Source: Leucobacter sp. UBA1945 (GTDB lineage: Bacteria; Actinomycetota; Actinomycetes; Actinomycetales; Microbacteriaceae). From it: DNA of 29,151 bases. The notes beneath the pieces were generated by a model, which made no database searches, was not told where the DNA came from, and saw nothing but the letters and a program-made list of their open reading frames with translations. This document shows, piece by piece, positions 14,639 to 22,638 of the stretch. Both the position numbers and the translations under genes were made by a program. Location: positions 1 to 29,151 of the forward strand of contig DDEV01000028.1 of assembly GCA_002336855.1 (NCBI GenBank). The letters are read 5' to 3'. Within the stretch, counting starts at the first letter, position 1, and each line of letters opens with the position of its first letter.

Positions 14639-15898
14639 GTGAATCTCGGATCGCTGCCCCGCCTTTTCGCGGTGACGCGACCGCATTCGGCGCTCGCGGT
14701 CTCAGACCTGTTGCGTTACACGAGCCCCGAGCATCCACTCGCGTGGATTCGCGATGACCGCGGTTGCGTTGGTATTGGCGAGGTGGTTCGCCTCGAATTT
14801 CAGGGCGAGGATCGCTTCGCCGATGCGAGCAAAGCGTGGCGGGCGCTCAGCGCCAATGCGACGATCGATGACCCGGTCGGCATTCCGGGCTCCGGGCTCA
14901 TCGCTTTCGGCACCTTCGCGTTCGATGACCGAAGTTCTGCGCGAAGCGTGCTCATCGTGCCACGCACTGTTGTGTCGGTGCATGAGGGCCGTGCCTGGGT
15001 CACCGAGATCTCGACCGAGGCGCTCACCGCAGAGCCCGAGTTACCAGCGCGGCTGGATCAGGGCACCTGGCGCGGCACCGAACTCGCGACACACGCGCCC
15101 GATGAGGCATATCTCGCCGGGGTGCGCGGTGCGACCGAACTCATCGAACGGGGCGAACTCGAGAAGATCGTCATGGCCCGCAGAATCACCGGCTCGGTCG
15201 ATGCTTCAGACGACGTGCGCGTGCCACTGGCCAGGCTTGCCGAGCGCTACACCGACTGCTGGACATATGCCGTAGACGGCATGATGGGCGCGAGCCCCGA
15301 AACGCTCGTTCGCCAAACCGACGGCAAGATCACTGCGCGCGTGCTTGCTGGCACCCGAGGTCGCAGGCCCACCCCCGAAGCCGACCTCCGCGAGCGCGAC
15401 GAGCTGCTCGGCAACGCGAAAGAGCAGCACGAACACGCGTTCGCCGTGCAGAGCGTCATTACCGCGCTCGCCCCGCACGTGCAGCAGCTACGCACGAGCG
15501 AGCAGCCGTTTGCGCTGCAGTTGCCGAATGTCTGGCATCTCGCCACTGATCTCGAAGCCGCCCCGAGCGATGGCGGATCCTCGCTTGAACTCACCGCGGC
15601 TCTGCACCCAACCGCCGCTGTTGCCGGCACGCCAACCCACGAAGCCATCGAGGCGATCTCGAGGCTTGAACCATTCGATCGCGAACGCTATGCCGGAGCG
15701 ATCGGGTGGATCGATGCTCAGGGAGACGGCGAGTGGGTGATCGCCCTGCGCTGCGCGCAACTCGGCAAGCCTGCCCGGGGCGAACGCTCTGTCACCGCAT
15801 ATGCCGGTGGAGGCATAGTTGCGGGCAGCGACCCCGCACACGAGCTTCGAGAGACCGTCTCAAAGTTTCGGCCGATCGCCGAAGCCTTCGCGCGCTGA
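14639..15898 (+). CDS. menF: Isochorismate synthase
   Basis: Converts chorismate to isochorismate, the entry to menaquinone synthesis (Mg-dependent, cytoplasmic). The 419-residue protein has the chorismate-binding fold: catalytic Lys in LEKIVMARR, MMGASPETLV, ARVLAGTRGR, the helix NAKEQHEHAFAV, VWHLATDLEA, LHPTAAVAGTP, FDRERYAGAIGWID and the C-terminal AGGGIVAGSDPAHELRET. The isochorismate rather than salicylate or anthranilate role is inferred from the men neighbours. The GTG at 14639 is preferred to ATG 14636 on promoter spacing; only one residue differs. The gene diverges from menG and is convergent with menD, the two stop codons lying inside one palindrome. Confidence 0.93.
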   Translation: MNLGSLPRLFAVTRPHSALAVSDLLRYTSPEHPLAWIRDDRGCVGIGEVVRLEFQGEDRFADASKAWRALSANATIDDPVGIPGSGLIAFGTFAFDDRSSARSVLIVPRTVVSVHEGRAWVTEISTEALTAEPELPARLDQGTWRGTELATHAPDEAYLAGVRGATELIERGELEKIVMARRITGSVDASDDVRVPLARLAERYTDCWTYAVDGMMGASPETLVRQTDGKITARVLAGTRGRRPTPEADLRERDELLGNAKEQHEHAFAVQSVITALAPHVQQLRTSEQPFALQLPNVWHLATDLEAAPSDGGSSLELTAALHPTAAVAGTPTHEAIEAISRLEPFDRERYAGAIGWIDAQGDGEWVIALRCAQLGKPARGERSVTAYAGGGIVAGSDPAHELRETVSKFRPIAEAFAR

Positions 15899-15912
15899 GC
15901 CTCGCTCAGCGC
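15892..15912. terminator. Perfect palindrome spanning the menF and menD stop codons
   Basis: GCGCTGAGC (15892-15900) and GCTCAGCGC (15904-15912) pair perfectly around CTC. The menF TGA (15896-15898) and the menD TGA (15906-15908 on the other strand) sit in opposite arms. It is a likely two-way transcript end, although no U run follows in either direction. Confidence 0.55.
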
Positions 15913-17708
15913 TCCAGCGGCACCTCTACCAGCTGCGGGCCCGTGACCTGCTCGGTCAGCAGCCGTTCAAGCGCGCCTCGGGTCTCGACCCGGCGATACT
16001 GCCATCCGTATGCGCGAGCGAGCGACTCGAAGTCGGCCCGCTGTGGCGTGTACATGACGCGGTCGAAAGCGGCACCCTCGGCCGTCTGCGCGGCCTCCAA
16101 CGTGTCGAAGATCGTTCCGCCACCATCGTTGCCAACGAAAAGCTGCAATCGCGGGTGTGGCTCGTTCTCGGGCAGCAGCAATGAGCTCGCGTCGTGCAGC
16201 AGTGCAAGGTCTCCAACAAGCACCCGAGTCACACCTGCCCCGAGCGAGGGCTGATCCTCGACCTGACTCGCTGCCGCGATACCAAACGCGGTGGCGATCG
16301 TGCCATCGATGCCGGCGAGGCCGCGGTTCGCCCGCACCTCGACCCGGCGCGGGGTCGCGATCGCGTCGAGCACGCGCACCATGCGTGAGGCGGCAAGCAC
16401 GAGCCGATCGTGCGGCCAACTCGCCCGCCACACGCTCTCGGCGAGCATCTCGCGGGTCACCGATTCTTTTGCCGCCCCGAGCTCAGCACGAGCATAGGCG
16501 TTTCGCTCTTTGTATCCGGTAGCTTTCGCAGCTTCGAGGTCGGGTTCATGCACGGTGGATCGCGCTTCGCGCAGCGCACGATCTGCAACTACCCATCTGC
16601 CGAGCCATCGACGCATGCTGCTCGGTTCGTATGATTCGCTGACGTGCGCCGAAGCGACGATGGAAGCGGTGCCGCCCGGGTCAAAATGATCGACCTGCTC
16701 GCCACAATGCGGGTCGACGACGATCACTTCAACATCGTCACGCTTCAGGAGCGCGGGAACCTGTCGCGTGAGCGTCGGGTGCCCAAACACGATGGCGCGT
16801 TCGATGAGAGCACCGGTCGCCTCATCGTCGATGAGACTGGCGTAGCCCGTGATCGCCTCGCGGCCGAAGCGCACCCCGCTCACTACCTCGGCGAGCAGGG
16901 GCAGGCCCGCGGCGTGGGCAAACGCCTCTGCCTCGAGGCCTGCGCCCTCGCCCGCGATGACCACAGCGAGGGCGTCGCCCTCGTGCAGGTAGCTCGTTGT
17001 GTCGGTGATCGGGTCTCGGCGCGAGGCGGTTTCGCCAGCGCGAGCGGCACCGCCGGGCGTAACGCCAGTGTCGCGGTCTCGAGCGGCGGCCCCGAACACC
17101 TCGCTCGGCAACTGAGGCAGGCTCTCGGCAGGGCTCGAGAGCGGCTCCCGAAACTGCAGGTTCAGCTGCACGGGGCCGCCCGGCAGGTCTGACCGCGCTC
17201 CAGCAGCGGCACTCATCGCACGCGCGGCGACCGTTGCCGGATCGTGCAAGCTGACTGTTCCTGCCGCTGCTTCGAGCGCCTCGTCGACGTCAATGTCGAG
17301 CGCGAGTCGCGAGCACTCGGCGAACAAACCCGACTGCCTCGTCGTCTGATTGCTTCTCGTGCCGCGCAGCGCCGCTGGTCGGTCTGCGGTCAGCAACAGC
17401 ATCGGCACCCGTGACTCGTGTGCTTCAAGCGCCGCCGGCAAGAGATTTGCGACGGCAGAGCCACTCGTCACGATGACGGGCACCGGCACTCCTGTCTCAC
17501 GCGCGACGCCGAGGGCGAAGAAGCCCGCCGAGCGCTCATCGAGCCGTACGTGCAGACGAACCGCCCCCACAGCCTCTGCCTGTGCGGCCGCAAGCGCGAG
17601 CGCCTGCGAGCGTGACCCCGGGCACACGACCACGTCGCGCACCCCGTGCCGAATGAGTGCGCCGAGCAGCTCGGTCGCATAGTGCGAGGCGAGTGCGGGC
17701 TGTGTCAC
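15906..17708 (-). CDS. menD: SEPHCHC synthase (MenD)
   Basis: Thiamine-diphosphate enzyme that adds a 2-oxoglutarate-derived succinyl unit to isochorismate, giving SEPHCHC, the first committed menaquinone intermediate. The 600 residues fit. The N-terminal domain shows VCPGSRSQALALAAA, HVRLDERSAGFFALGVARETG with the active-site Glu, VTSGSAVANLLPAALEA and LLTADRP; near the C-terminus, ANRGLAGIDGTIATAFGIA, then VGDLALLHDASSLLL and NDGGGTIF form the cofactor-binding region. The GTG at 17708 overlaps the stop of the PLDc_N gene (GTGA), so translation is coupled with it. The linker at about residues 200-240 is rich in Arg, Asp, Thr and looks like a lineage-specific loop. Confidence 0.95.
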   Translation of the reverse strand: MTQPALASHYATELLGALIRHGVRDVVVCPGSRSQALALAAAQAEAVGAVRLHVRLDERSAGFFALGVARETGVPVPVIVTSGSAVANLLPAALEAHESRVPMLLLTADRPAALRGTRSNQTTRQSGLFAECSRLALDIDVDEALEAAAGTVSLHDPATVAARAMSAAAGARSDLPGGPVQLNLQFREPLSSPAESLPQLPSEVFGAAARDRDTGVTPGGAARAGETASRRDPITDTTSYLHEGDALAVVIAGEGAGLEAEAFAHAAGLPLLAEVVSGVRFGREAITGYASLIDDEATGALIERAIVFGHPTLTRQVPALLKRDDVEVIVVDPHCGEQVDHFDPGGTASIVASAHVSESYEPSSMRRWLGRWVVADRALREARSTVHEPDLEAAKATGYKERNAYARAELGAAKESVTREMLAESVWRASWPHDRLVLAASRMVRVLDAIATPRRVEVRANRGLAGIDGTIATAFGIAAASQVEDQPSLGAGVTRVLVGDLALLHDASSLLLPENEPHPRLQLFVGNDGGGTIFDTLEAAQTAEGAAFDRVMYTPQRADFESLARAYGWQYRRVETRGALERLLTEQVTGPQLVEVPLER

Positions 17709-18130
17709 TGCTTCTCGCCGGAGGGGTCGTCGGGTTTCGTCGAGCCACCGGGCGCATTGCCGTCGGCTTCGGTGCCGCTCGAGCCCGAATCAGCCTCGCG
17801 ATCGACGCCGGGGAAGACCTCGTCGTCGAGTTCGCGAAGACGCGCTTCAAGTTCTTCGACGTGCGCATCGAGTTCGGCAGAAGAAAGTCTCGTCGCAGTG
17901 AAGCGCGGGTCGTCGTCTGGCGGGCGCACCGCGGCCGGCATGGGGCCTCGCGATTTTCCGATGATGAGCCAGAGCAGGGCGCCGATCACCGGCAGCAAGA
18001 CGATCATGACTACCCACACCGGCTTCGACACCCCGCGTGCCCTGGCCGGGTCGCTCATCGCAGCATCGACGAGCGCGTAGAGCACGAGGGCCACGCCGAC
18101 GACTACACCAATGATCGCAAACCGAACCAT
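17705..18130 (-). CDS. PLDc_N-domain two-helix membrane protein
   Basis: A small protein of 141 residues with two membrane segments (about 3-25 and 37-60) forming the PLDc_N domain: FAIIGVVVGVALVLYALVDAA, then KPVWVVMIVLLPVIGALLWLIIG. The rest is a charged cytoplasmic tail with a short coiled-coil-like stretch (SSELDAHVEELEARLRELDDE-type heptads near residues 83-104) and a disordered Gly/Ser/Asp end. Despite the domain name there is no phospholipase core. It precedes and overlaps menD by four bases, and such proteins are often found beside men genes in Actinobacteria; a role at the membrane with quinone enzymes is a guess. The ATG at 18130 follows TAGCAT by six bases. Confidence 0.85.
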   Translation of the reverse strand: MVRFAIIGVVVGVALVLYALVDAAMSDPARARGVSKPVWVVMIVLLPVIGALLWLIIGKSRGPMPAAVRPPDDDPRFTATRLSSAELDAHVEELEARLRELDDEVFPGVDREADSGSSGTEADGNAPGGSTKPDDPSGEKQ

Positions 18131-18136
18131 GCCCCC

Positions 18137-18142
18137 ATGCTA
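18137..18142 (-). promoter_or_regulatory. -10 box of the PLDc_N-menD operon (TAGCAT)
   Basis: On the minus strand TAGCAT ends six bases before the ATG at 18130, giving a leaderless message that also carries menD. Confidence 0.6.
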
Positions 18143-18207
18143 CCCGGGCTGCCTGACAGACCGGGCCCCGCGTCGCCACCCTGGGGCTTCGCTTCAGCTA
18201 GCCTCGC

Positions 18208-18213
18208 TACAAT
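18208..18213 (+). promoter_or_regulatory. -10 box of the DUF4229 gene (TACAAT)
   Basis: TACAAT lies eight bases before the GTG at 18222. The expected start site would leave zero to two bases of leader. There is no Shine-Dalgarno. Confidence 0.5.
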
Positions 18214-18221
18214 ACTCGCTT

Positions 18222-18545
18222 GTGAATACTGGCAAGTCTTGGGCCCTCTACATCGTGCTGCGAATCGTCTTTTTTGCGGTGCCCTTTGCCGTGCTGCTCT
18301 TGATCAACTGGCCGTGGTGGCTGGCGCTGATCATCTCTACGCTGATCGCACTCGCGCTCTCGGTGATCTTCTTGTCGAAGCAGCGCAGCGAGGCTTCGAC
18401 GAGCATCTACGAATGGCGCAATCGCGATCGAACGGCCGACGATATTGCCGAAGACGCGATCGCAGATGATGCCATCGCTGACGCCGCGATCCCCGATGGT
18501 CAAGCACGTGAAGAGGGCGACGAGAGCACCGAGCTCTCGCGCTAG
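18222..18545 (+). CDS. DUF4229 family small membrane protein
   Basis: A 107-residue protein of unknown function, recognised as DUF4229 by its two close hydrophobic segments, about residues 8-26 (ALYIVLRIVFFAVPFAVLLL) and 30-48 (WWLALIISTLIALALSVIFL), followed by SKQR and a charged tail. The tail contains the repeated pattern DDIAEDAIADDAIADAAI. The family is confined to Actinobacteria and commonly sits near menaquinone genes. The GTG at 18222 is chosen because the hydrophobic region begins shortly after it and a -10 box lies just upstream; an upstream in-frame ATG at 18111 would read through that promoter region. It is convergent with the cupin gene. Confidence 0.8.
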   Translation: MNTGKSWALYIVLRIVFFAVPFAVLLLINWPWWLALIISTLIALALSVIFLSKQRSEASTSIYEWRNRDRTADDIAEDAIADDAIADAAIPDGQAREEGDESTELSR

Positions 18546-18560
18546 TTCGTCGGGATCGAC

Positions 18561-18914
18561 TCAGTCATTCACGATGGTGTAGTGCTTGCGCAGTGTCTCG
18601 TGCACGCGCCACACACCCTTCCACCCCGACGGCGTGACGAACACATCGCCCGCCTCGAATCGCTGCGGCTCCTGGCCTTCGACCTCGAGCGTCACGCTGC
18701 CCGAAAGAATCGTGCAAATCTCGGTGTAGCCGTTTCGCTCGGCGGTGAACTCACCGACAGTGCACTCCCAGATGCCGGTGTCGATCCTCGCGTCGGCCCA
18801 GATCTCGAGCGATGCTTCGGTAAGCCCGGGCGTCACCGCAGTGGGCTTCGCTGCGTGCGCACCGATCGTCGCGTGGTTCGCGTCGCGCAAGAAGTGGGCT
18901 GGCGTGTGGTTCAT
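18561..18914 (-). CDS. Small cupin-domain protein (COG3450-like)
   Basis: A single-domain beta-barrel protein of 117 residues. Cupin motif regions are seen as GIWECTVGEFTAERNGYTEICTILSGSVTLEVEG and FEAGDVFVTPSGWKGVWRVHE. The second resembles the ureidoglycine-aminohydrolase-like (DUF861) cupins often paired with amine oxidases. Metal-binding His residues of classic cupins are mostly absent in motif 1, so activity is uncertain. The ATG at 18914 has GGAGG five bases upstream. It follows the FAD oxidoreductase by 46 bases on the same strand and is surely co-transcribed. A longer upstream reading frame overlaps the oxidoreductase and is not needed. Confidence 0.82.
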   Translation of the reverse strand: MNHTPAHFLRDANHATIGAHAAKPTAVTPGLTEASLEIWADARIDTGIWECTVGEFTAERNGYTEICTILSGSVTLEVEGQEPQRFEAGDVFVTPSGWKGVWRVHETLRKHYTIVND

Positions 18915-18960
18915 TGTGGCCTCCGTTGGCGTATGTGCGGTTGAGAATGCTCGAAAAGGA

Positions 18961-20331
18961 TCAGTGCCGGCCCGTGATGACGTCGGCGAAGTGGGCAATC
19001 GGCGAGGTCGTCGTGCGTCCCTTGAGTTCGGCAGAGTCGGCGATGCCATAGGCAGTGTAGAGGCCCTTCGTTGCGATCCAGCGCAGCGGTTCGGGCTCCC
19101 ACTTGCGAACACGGTGATTCACCCACGGCAGCGAGACGAGTTCGCTGTTCTTGCCGAGGATCAGATCGGCGACCGTGCGGCCGGCCAGGTTGGTCGAGGT
19201 GACGCCGGTGCCGACGTAGCCGCCGCCCCACGCGATACCGGTCTCGCGATCGAGCCCGACGGTTGCCGACCAGTCGCGCGGCACGCCGAGCACGCCCGAC
19301 CACACGTGGTCAATCGCTGCGCCACGCGTCGCAGGGAAAAAGCGATGCATGATCTCGCTCAGGGTGTCGACGGTGACCATCGGAGTGCGCCCGTCGGTGT
19401 CGGTCTTCGAGCCGTACTTGTAGGGCACGCCGCGCCCGCCGATCGCGATGCGGTCGTCTGCGGTGCGCTGGGCGTACATGTAGACGTGCGCGAAGTCGCC
19501 GAGCACCTCGCCCTTGCTCCAGTGCAGCTCGTCCCAAACGTGCTGCGGCAGCGGCTCGGTTGCTATGAGCGACGAGTTCATGGGCAGCCAGAGTCGGCGC
19601 AGCCCCTTCAGGCCCGCCGTGAACCCCTCGGTCGCGCGCACGATGAAGTCGGCCGAGACCGTTCCGTGGTCAGTGATGACTCGGCGCGGGGCGATCTCGA
19701 GCGCGGTCGTGCCTTCGTAGATGGTCACCCCGAGCCGCTCGACGGCCTTCGCGAGCCCCGATGCGAGCTTGGCCGGCTGAATGCGCGCACTGTGCGGGTG
19801 CCACACCGCTGCCCTGGTGCCCGCGACGTTGATCTTCGCGGTGGCCTCGGCGGCCTCGAGCAGTTCGAGGTCCGTGTACTTCCATGCCTGCTCGGCCTCG
19901 GCGAACTCTCGAATTCGCTTCTCTTGCGCCGGCGCGTAGGCGACGTTGAACTCGCCGCCCTTCTTGATGTCGGCGTCGATGCCTTCGACTTTGGTGGCAC
20001 GAATCACCTCGTCGACGGTCGCGTTCATTTCGCGCTGCATGCGCTCGGCGGCGTCTCGCCCGTGCGTCTTCACGTACTGTTCACGACCGCCCGTGATTGC
20101 GTTCGTCAGCCAGCCGCCGTTTCGGCCCGAGGCGCCGTAGCCGGCGTGGCGCTTCTCGATCACCGCGACCCGCAGATCGGGCTGCGCCTGCTTCAGGTAA
20201 TAGGCGGTCCAGAGCCCCGTGTACCCGGCTCCGACGATGGCGACGTCTACCTGCAGGTCACCCTGCAGCGCCGGTCTCGGTGAAGGAGCACCAACTTGCT
20301 GCCACCAGTGAGAAACGTTGCCGTTGATCAT
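18961..20331 (-). CDS. FAD-dependent amine/amino acid oxidoreductase (DAO family)
   Basis: A 456-residue flavoprotein of the D-amino acid oxidase/glycine oxidase fold. It has the ADP-binding motif VDVAIVGAGYTGLWTAYYL (about 28-46) followed by VIEKRHAGYGASGRNGGWLTNAI, a segment typical of PuuB-like gamma-glutamylputrescine oxidases and related enzymes. The C-terminal part has IAIGGRGVPY, HVWSGVLGVPRDW and GGGYVGTGVTSTNLAGR, which bind the flavin. Substrate is probably a primary or secondary amine, perhaps a polyamine derivative, with H2O2 as product; this is inferred from family and from the cupin partner. AAGGA lies six bases before the ATG. The pair separates menA from the other men genes. 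Confidence 0.88.
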   Translation of the reverse strand: MINGNVSHWWQQVGAPSPRPALQGDLQVDVAIVGAGYTGLWTAYYLKQAQPDLRVAVIEKRHAGYGASGRNGGWLTNAITGGREQYVKTHGRDAAERMQREMNATVDEVIRATKVEGIDADIKKGGEFNVAYAPAQEKRIREFAEAEQAWKYTDLELLEAAEATAKINVAGTRAAVWHPHSARIQPAKLASGLAKAVERLGVTIYEGTTALEIAPRRVITDHGTVSADFIVRATEGFTAGLKGLRRLWLPMNSSLIATEPLPQHVWDELHWSKGEVLGDFAHVYMYAQRTADDRIAIGGRGVPYKYGSKTDTDGRTPMVTVDTLSEIMHRFFPATRGAAIDHVWSGVLGVPRDWSATVGLDRETGIAWGGGYVGTGVTSTNLAGRTVADLILGKNSELVSLPWVNHRVRKWEPEPLRWIATKGLYTAYGIADSAELKGRTTTSPIAHFADVITGRH

Positions 20332-20359
20332 GAATCATCCTTGATTTATTGAGTGAAAG

Positions 20360-20388
20360 TGCGGCGGCGCCGCATCGCGAGGCGATGC
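20360..20388 (-). promoter_or_regulatory. Two overlapping, mutually exclusive hairpins between menA and the oxidoreductase
   Basis: One stem is TGCGGCG / CGCCGCA (20360-20374), the other GCATCGC / GCGATGC around GAG (20372-20388). They share bases 20372-20374, so they cannot be complete at the same time. They stand in the 76-base gap between the menA stop and the oxidoreductase ATG, about 30 bases ahead of the latter. They may end menA transcripts or act as an attenuator; there is no strong U run. Confidence 0.45.
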
Positions 20389-20407
20389 TCGCTGAGGTTG
20401 TACGTTG

Positions 20408-21364
20408 TTAGAACGCGAACGCGATGCCCATGAGCACCCCGTAGGCGAGGGCGGTCAGGCTCGTGATTGCGAGCGCGAGCACCATCTCGCGCGAGGTGCG
20501 CGCCCAGAGCATAATAACGGCGGCCGGAATCGCCCCGAAGAGAGCAAACAACGTGTAGATCATTCCCGGGTAGGCCACGAGGTAGATGGCGGGCGCCACA
20601 AAGGGAACAAGCGCGCATACCGTGAAGAGAATGCGCGACGCGCGATCTCCGATGCGCACCGAAAGCGTGTGCTTGCCGACGATCTTGTCGGTGGCAATAT
20701 CGCGCGTGTTGTTTGCGATGAGCACCGCTACTGCGAGCAGACCGATGCCGGCTCCTGCGACCCATGCCTCTTGCGGAATAATCTCGCTCTGCAGCCACAC
20801 GGTGCCTACCGTCGCGACAATGCCGAAGAACACGAACACGGCGATCTCGCCGAGCCCTGCGTAGCCGTACGGCCTCTTGCCACCGGTATAGAACCAGGCG
20901 GCGAGAATCGCAACCACGCCTACCGCGAGAAACCACCAGCGGCCGCTGAGCACGATCGCAACGAGCCCTGCTGCCGCCGCGAGTCCGAAGAAGGTGAGCG
21001 CGGTCGTGAGCACCGCTTTCGGGTTCACGAGCCCCGAGCCGGTCAGTCGCGCGGGGCCGACGCGGTGCGCATCGGTGCCGCGAATGCCGTCGCTGTAGTC
21101 GTTCGCGTAATTGACGCCGATCTGCAGCAGCACGGCGACCGCCAGCGCAAGCAGGCTGAGGGTCAACGAAAACGACTTTTGCAGCGCCGCGACTCCCGCG
21201 CCGGCGGCCACGGGTGCGATCGCGAGGGGCAGCGTACGCAGGCGAGCGCCGCCAATCCAGTCGATCCAGGTGATGCGGTTGCGGCCGTCTTCGTGCTGAA
21301 GGCGCTCAGCCGCGGCGCGGGTGGCCGGGTTGCCTGATCGCGCGGGATTCTTCGAAGCACTCAT
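20408..21364 (-). CDS. menA: 1,4-dihydroxy-2-naphthoate polyprenyltransferase
   Basis: Integral membrane enzyme that attaches the polyprenyl chain to dihydroxynaphthoate with loss of CO2. The 318 residues have about eight membrane helices and the two aspartate motifs of UbiA enzymes: NYANDYSDGIRGTD near residues 86-99 and NNTRDIATDKIVGKHTLSVRIGD near residues 202-224. The sequence TGSGLVNPKAV is characteristic of MenA rather than UbiA. Start at ATG 21364, six bases after a TAGGAT box. It follows menE on the same strand after 74 bases but has its own promoter. Confidence 0.94.
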   Translation of the reverse strand: MSASKNPARSGNPATRAAAERLQHEDGRNRITWIDWIGGARLRTLPLAIAPVAAGAGVAALQKSFSLTLSLLALAVAVLLQIGVNYANDYSDGIRGTDAHRVGPARLTGSGLVNPKAVLTTALTFFGLAAAAGLVAIVLSGRWWFLAVGVVAILAAWFYTGGKRPYGYAGLGEIAVFVFFGIVATVGTVWLQSEIIPQEAWVAGAGIGLLAVAVLIANNTRDIATDKIVGKHTLSVRIGDRASRILFTVCALVPFVAPAIYLVAYPGMIYTLFALFGAIPAAVIMLWARTSREMVLALAITSLTALAYGVLMGIAFAF

Positions 21365-21370
21365 GCGTCG

Positions 21371-21376
21371 ATCCTA
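21371..21376 (-). promoter_or_regulatory. -10 box of menA (TAGGAT)
   Basis: On the minus strand TAGGAT ends six bases before the menA ATG, the leaderless geometry. Confidence 0.6.
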
Positions 21377-21438
21377 CTGAGTGTCGGGGCATCGAGCCGC
21401 GCGCCGCGAGGCGCCCAAAACCGATGAGCGAGCCCGGG

Positions 21439-22638
21439 CTACTGCCGCGTCTGGCGAAACGTTTGCCTGAGTTCGGCGATCCAGCGCTCTATCGACGCGA
21501 TGTCTGGCTTGCCACCCGCGAGCCTCGGCAGTGCTTCGGTCTCGGTCGCCCACTCGGGCACCGCGGCCGCGCCGAGCTGCTGCTTGACCGTCGCGCGCAC
21601 CTCGTCGAGCGACACCGCGCCTGGCTCGGTCTCGACCACGAGCGAGGCGCGCTCGCCCCACTCGGGGTGCGGCGCCCCGAGCGCGACCGCGCTCGACCAG
21701 CCGGGCAGCTCCCTGACGACGCGCTCGACCTCGTCGAGCGACACATTCACGCCGCCCGAGATGATGACGCGGTCGAGGCGGCCGGTCACGGTGAGCATGC
21801 CGCCGAGCAACTCGCCGGCGTCGCCCGTGCGGTACCAGCGCGTGCCGTTCTCTTCGACAAAACGTTCATCTGTGAGCGCCTGAGCCCCGGCTGCTTCGCC
21901 GGCGCCTTCGACGTAGCCCGTCGCGAGGCACGACCCGCTCAGCTGCACCTCACCGCCCCGAATGCGCATGCGGGTGTCGCCGATCTCGACGCCGTCGTAC
22001 ACGCACCCACCAGCGGTCTCGGTCATGCCGTAACTACGGCGCAGATTGACCCCCAGCTCGTGCGCCCGCTGCCGCATCGCGAGCGAGATCGCCTGCCCGC
22101 CGACGAGCACCGCGGCGAAACCGCGAAGTGTGTCGGCCGCCGCGGGGTCGCCCTCTGCAAGGTCGAGCAGCCGCCCGAACTGCACCGGAACGAGTGAGAC
22201 GTAGCGCCGCTCGTGGTCCATGCGTTCGGCCGCGGCGAGCAGCGCCTCTGCGTCGAACGGCCCGTCGAAGAATACTGGCTCGATGCCCGAGACCTGGCTG
22301 CGCACGAGCATCTGCAGGCCAGAAATCAGGTGCGCCGGCAGCGTCACGAGCCACTGGCCGGGGCCGCCGAGCGCCTCGTGTGTTGCCTCTGCGCTCGCGA
22401 TCAGCGCGGCGGCAGAGAGCGCGACAGCCTTCGGAACTCCGCTCGATCCAGACGTCCGCACGAGCACGGCGGTTTCTGCGGGCAAGCTCGCGGCCTGGAG
22501 CCTGCGCACCTCATCGTCGCCGAGATCGGGAGCCACCGGAAGCACCGGTGCGCCCCCTCGAAGCGCGTCGGCGAGGGCCGGCAGCAGCCAGGCTCGGTCG
22601 TCGACGGGAATAGGGCGCAGCGGGGCTTGTGTGCTCAC
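21439..22638 (-). CDS. menE: o-Succinylbenzoate-CoA ligase
   Basis: ATP-dependent acyl-CoA synthetase that activates o-succinylbenzoate for ring closure by MenB. The 399 residues are shorter than the 450-490 of many MenE proteins, as is common in Actinobacteria. ANL-family motifs: P-loop LVRTSGSSGVPKAV (A3), VSLVPVQFGRLL, LVGGQAIS, RRSYGMTETAGGCVYDG (A5), RWYRTGDAGELL (A7), TGRLDRVIISGGVNVSLDEVE (A8) and the terminal Lys in PRLAGGKPDI (A10). The GTG at 22638 overlaps the IclR stop by four bases and also follows a TAGCCT box by six bases, so it may be both coupled and separately transcribed. MenB and MenC, its pathway neighbours, are not in the window. Confidence 0.93.
   Translation of the reverse strand: MSTQAPLRPIPVDDRAWLLPALADALRGGAPVLPVAPDLGDDEVRRLQAASLPAETAVLVRTSGSSGVPKAVALSAAALIASAEATHEALGGPGQWLVTLPAHLISGLQMLVRSQVSGIEPVFFDGPFDAEALLAAAERMDHERRYVSLVPVQFGRLLDLAEGDPAAADTLRGFAAVLVGGQAISLAMRQRAHELGVNLRRSYGMTETAGGCVYDGVEIGDTRMRIRGGEVQLSGSCLATGYVEGAGEAAGAQALTDERFVEENGTRWYRTGDAGELLGGMLTVTGRLDRVIISGGVNVSLDEVERVVRELPGWSSAVALGAPHPEWGERASLVVETEPGAVSLDEVRATVKQQLGAAAVPEWATETEALPRLAGGKPDIASIERWIAELRQTFRQTRQ

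Noticed and set aside
18521..18539. Inverted repeat CGAGAGC / GCTCTCG at the end of the DUF4229 gene as a terminator
   Set aside because: It lies inside the coding sequence, is only seven pairs and has no U run.
18745..20283. Long plus-strand open frame opposite the cupin and the FAD oxidoreductase
   Set aside because: Composition-driven shadow of high-GC coding DNA; the minus-strand genes carry clear motifs.
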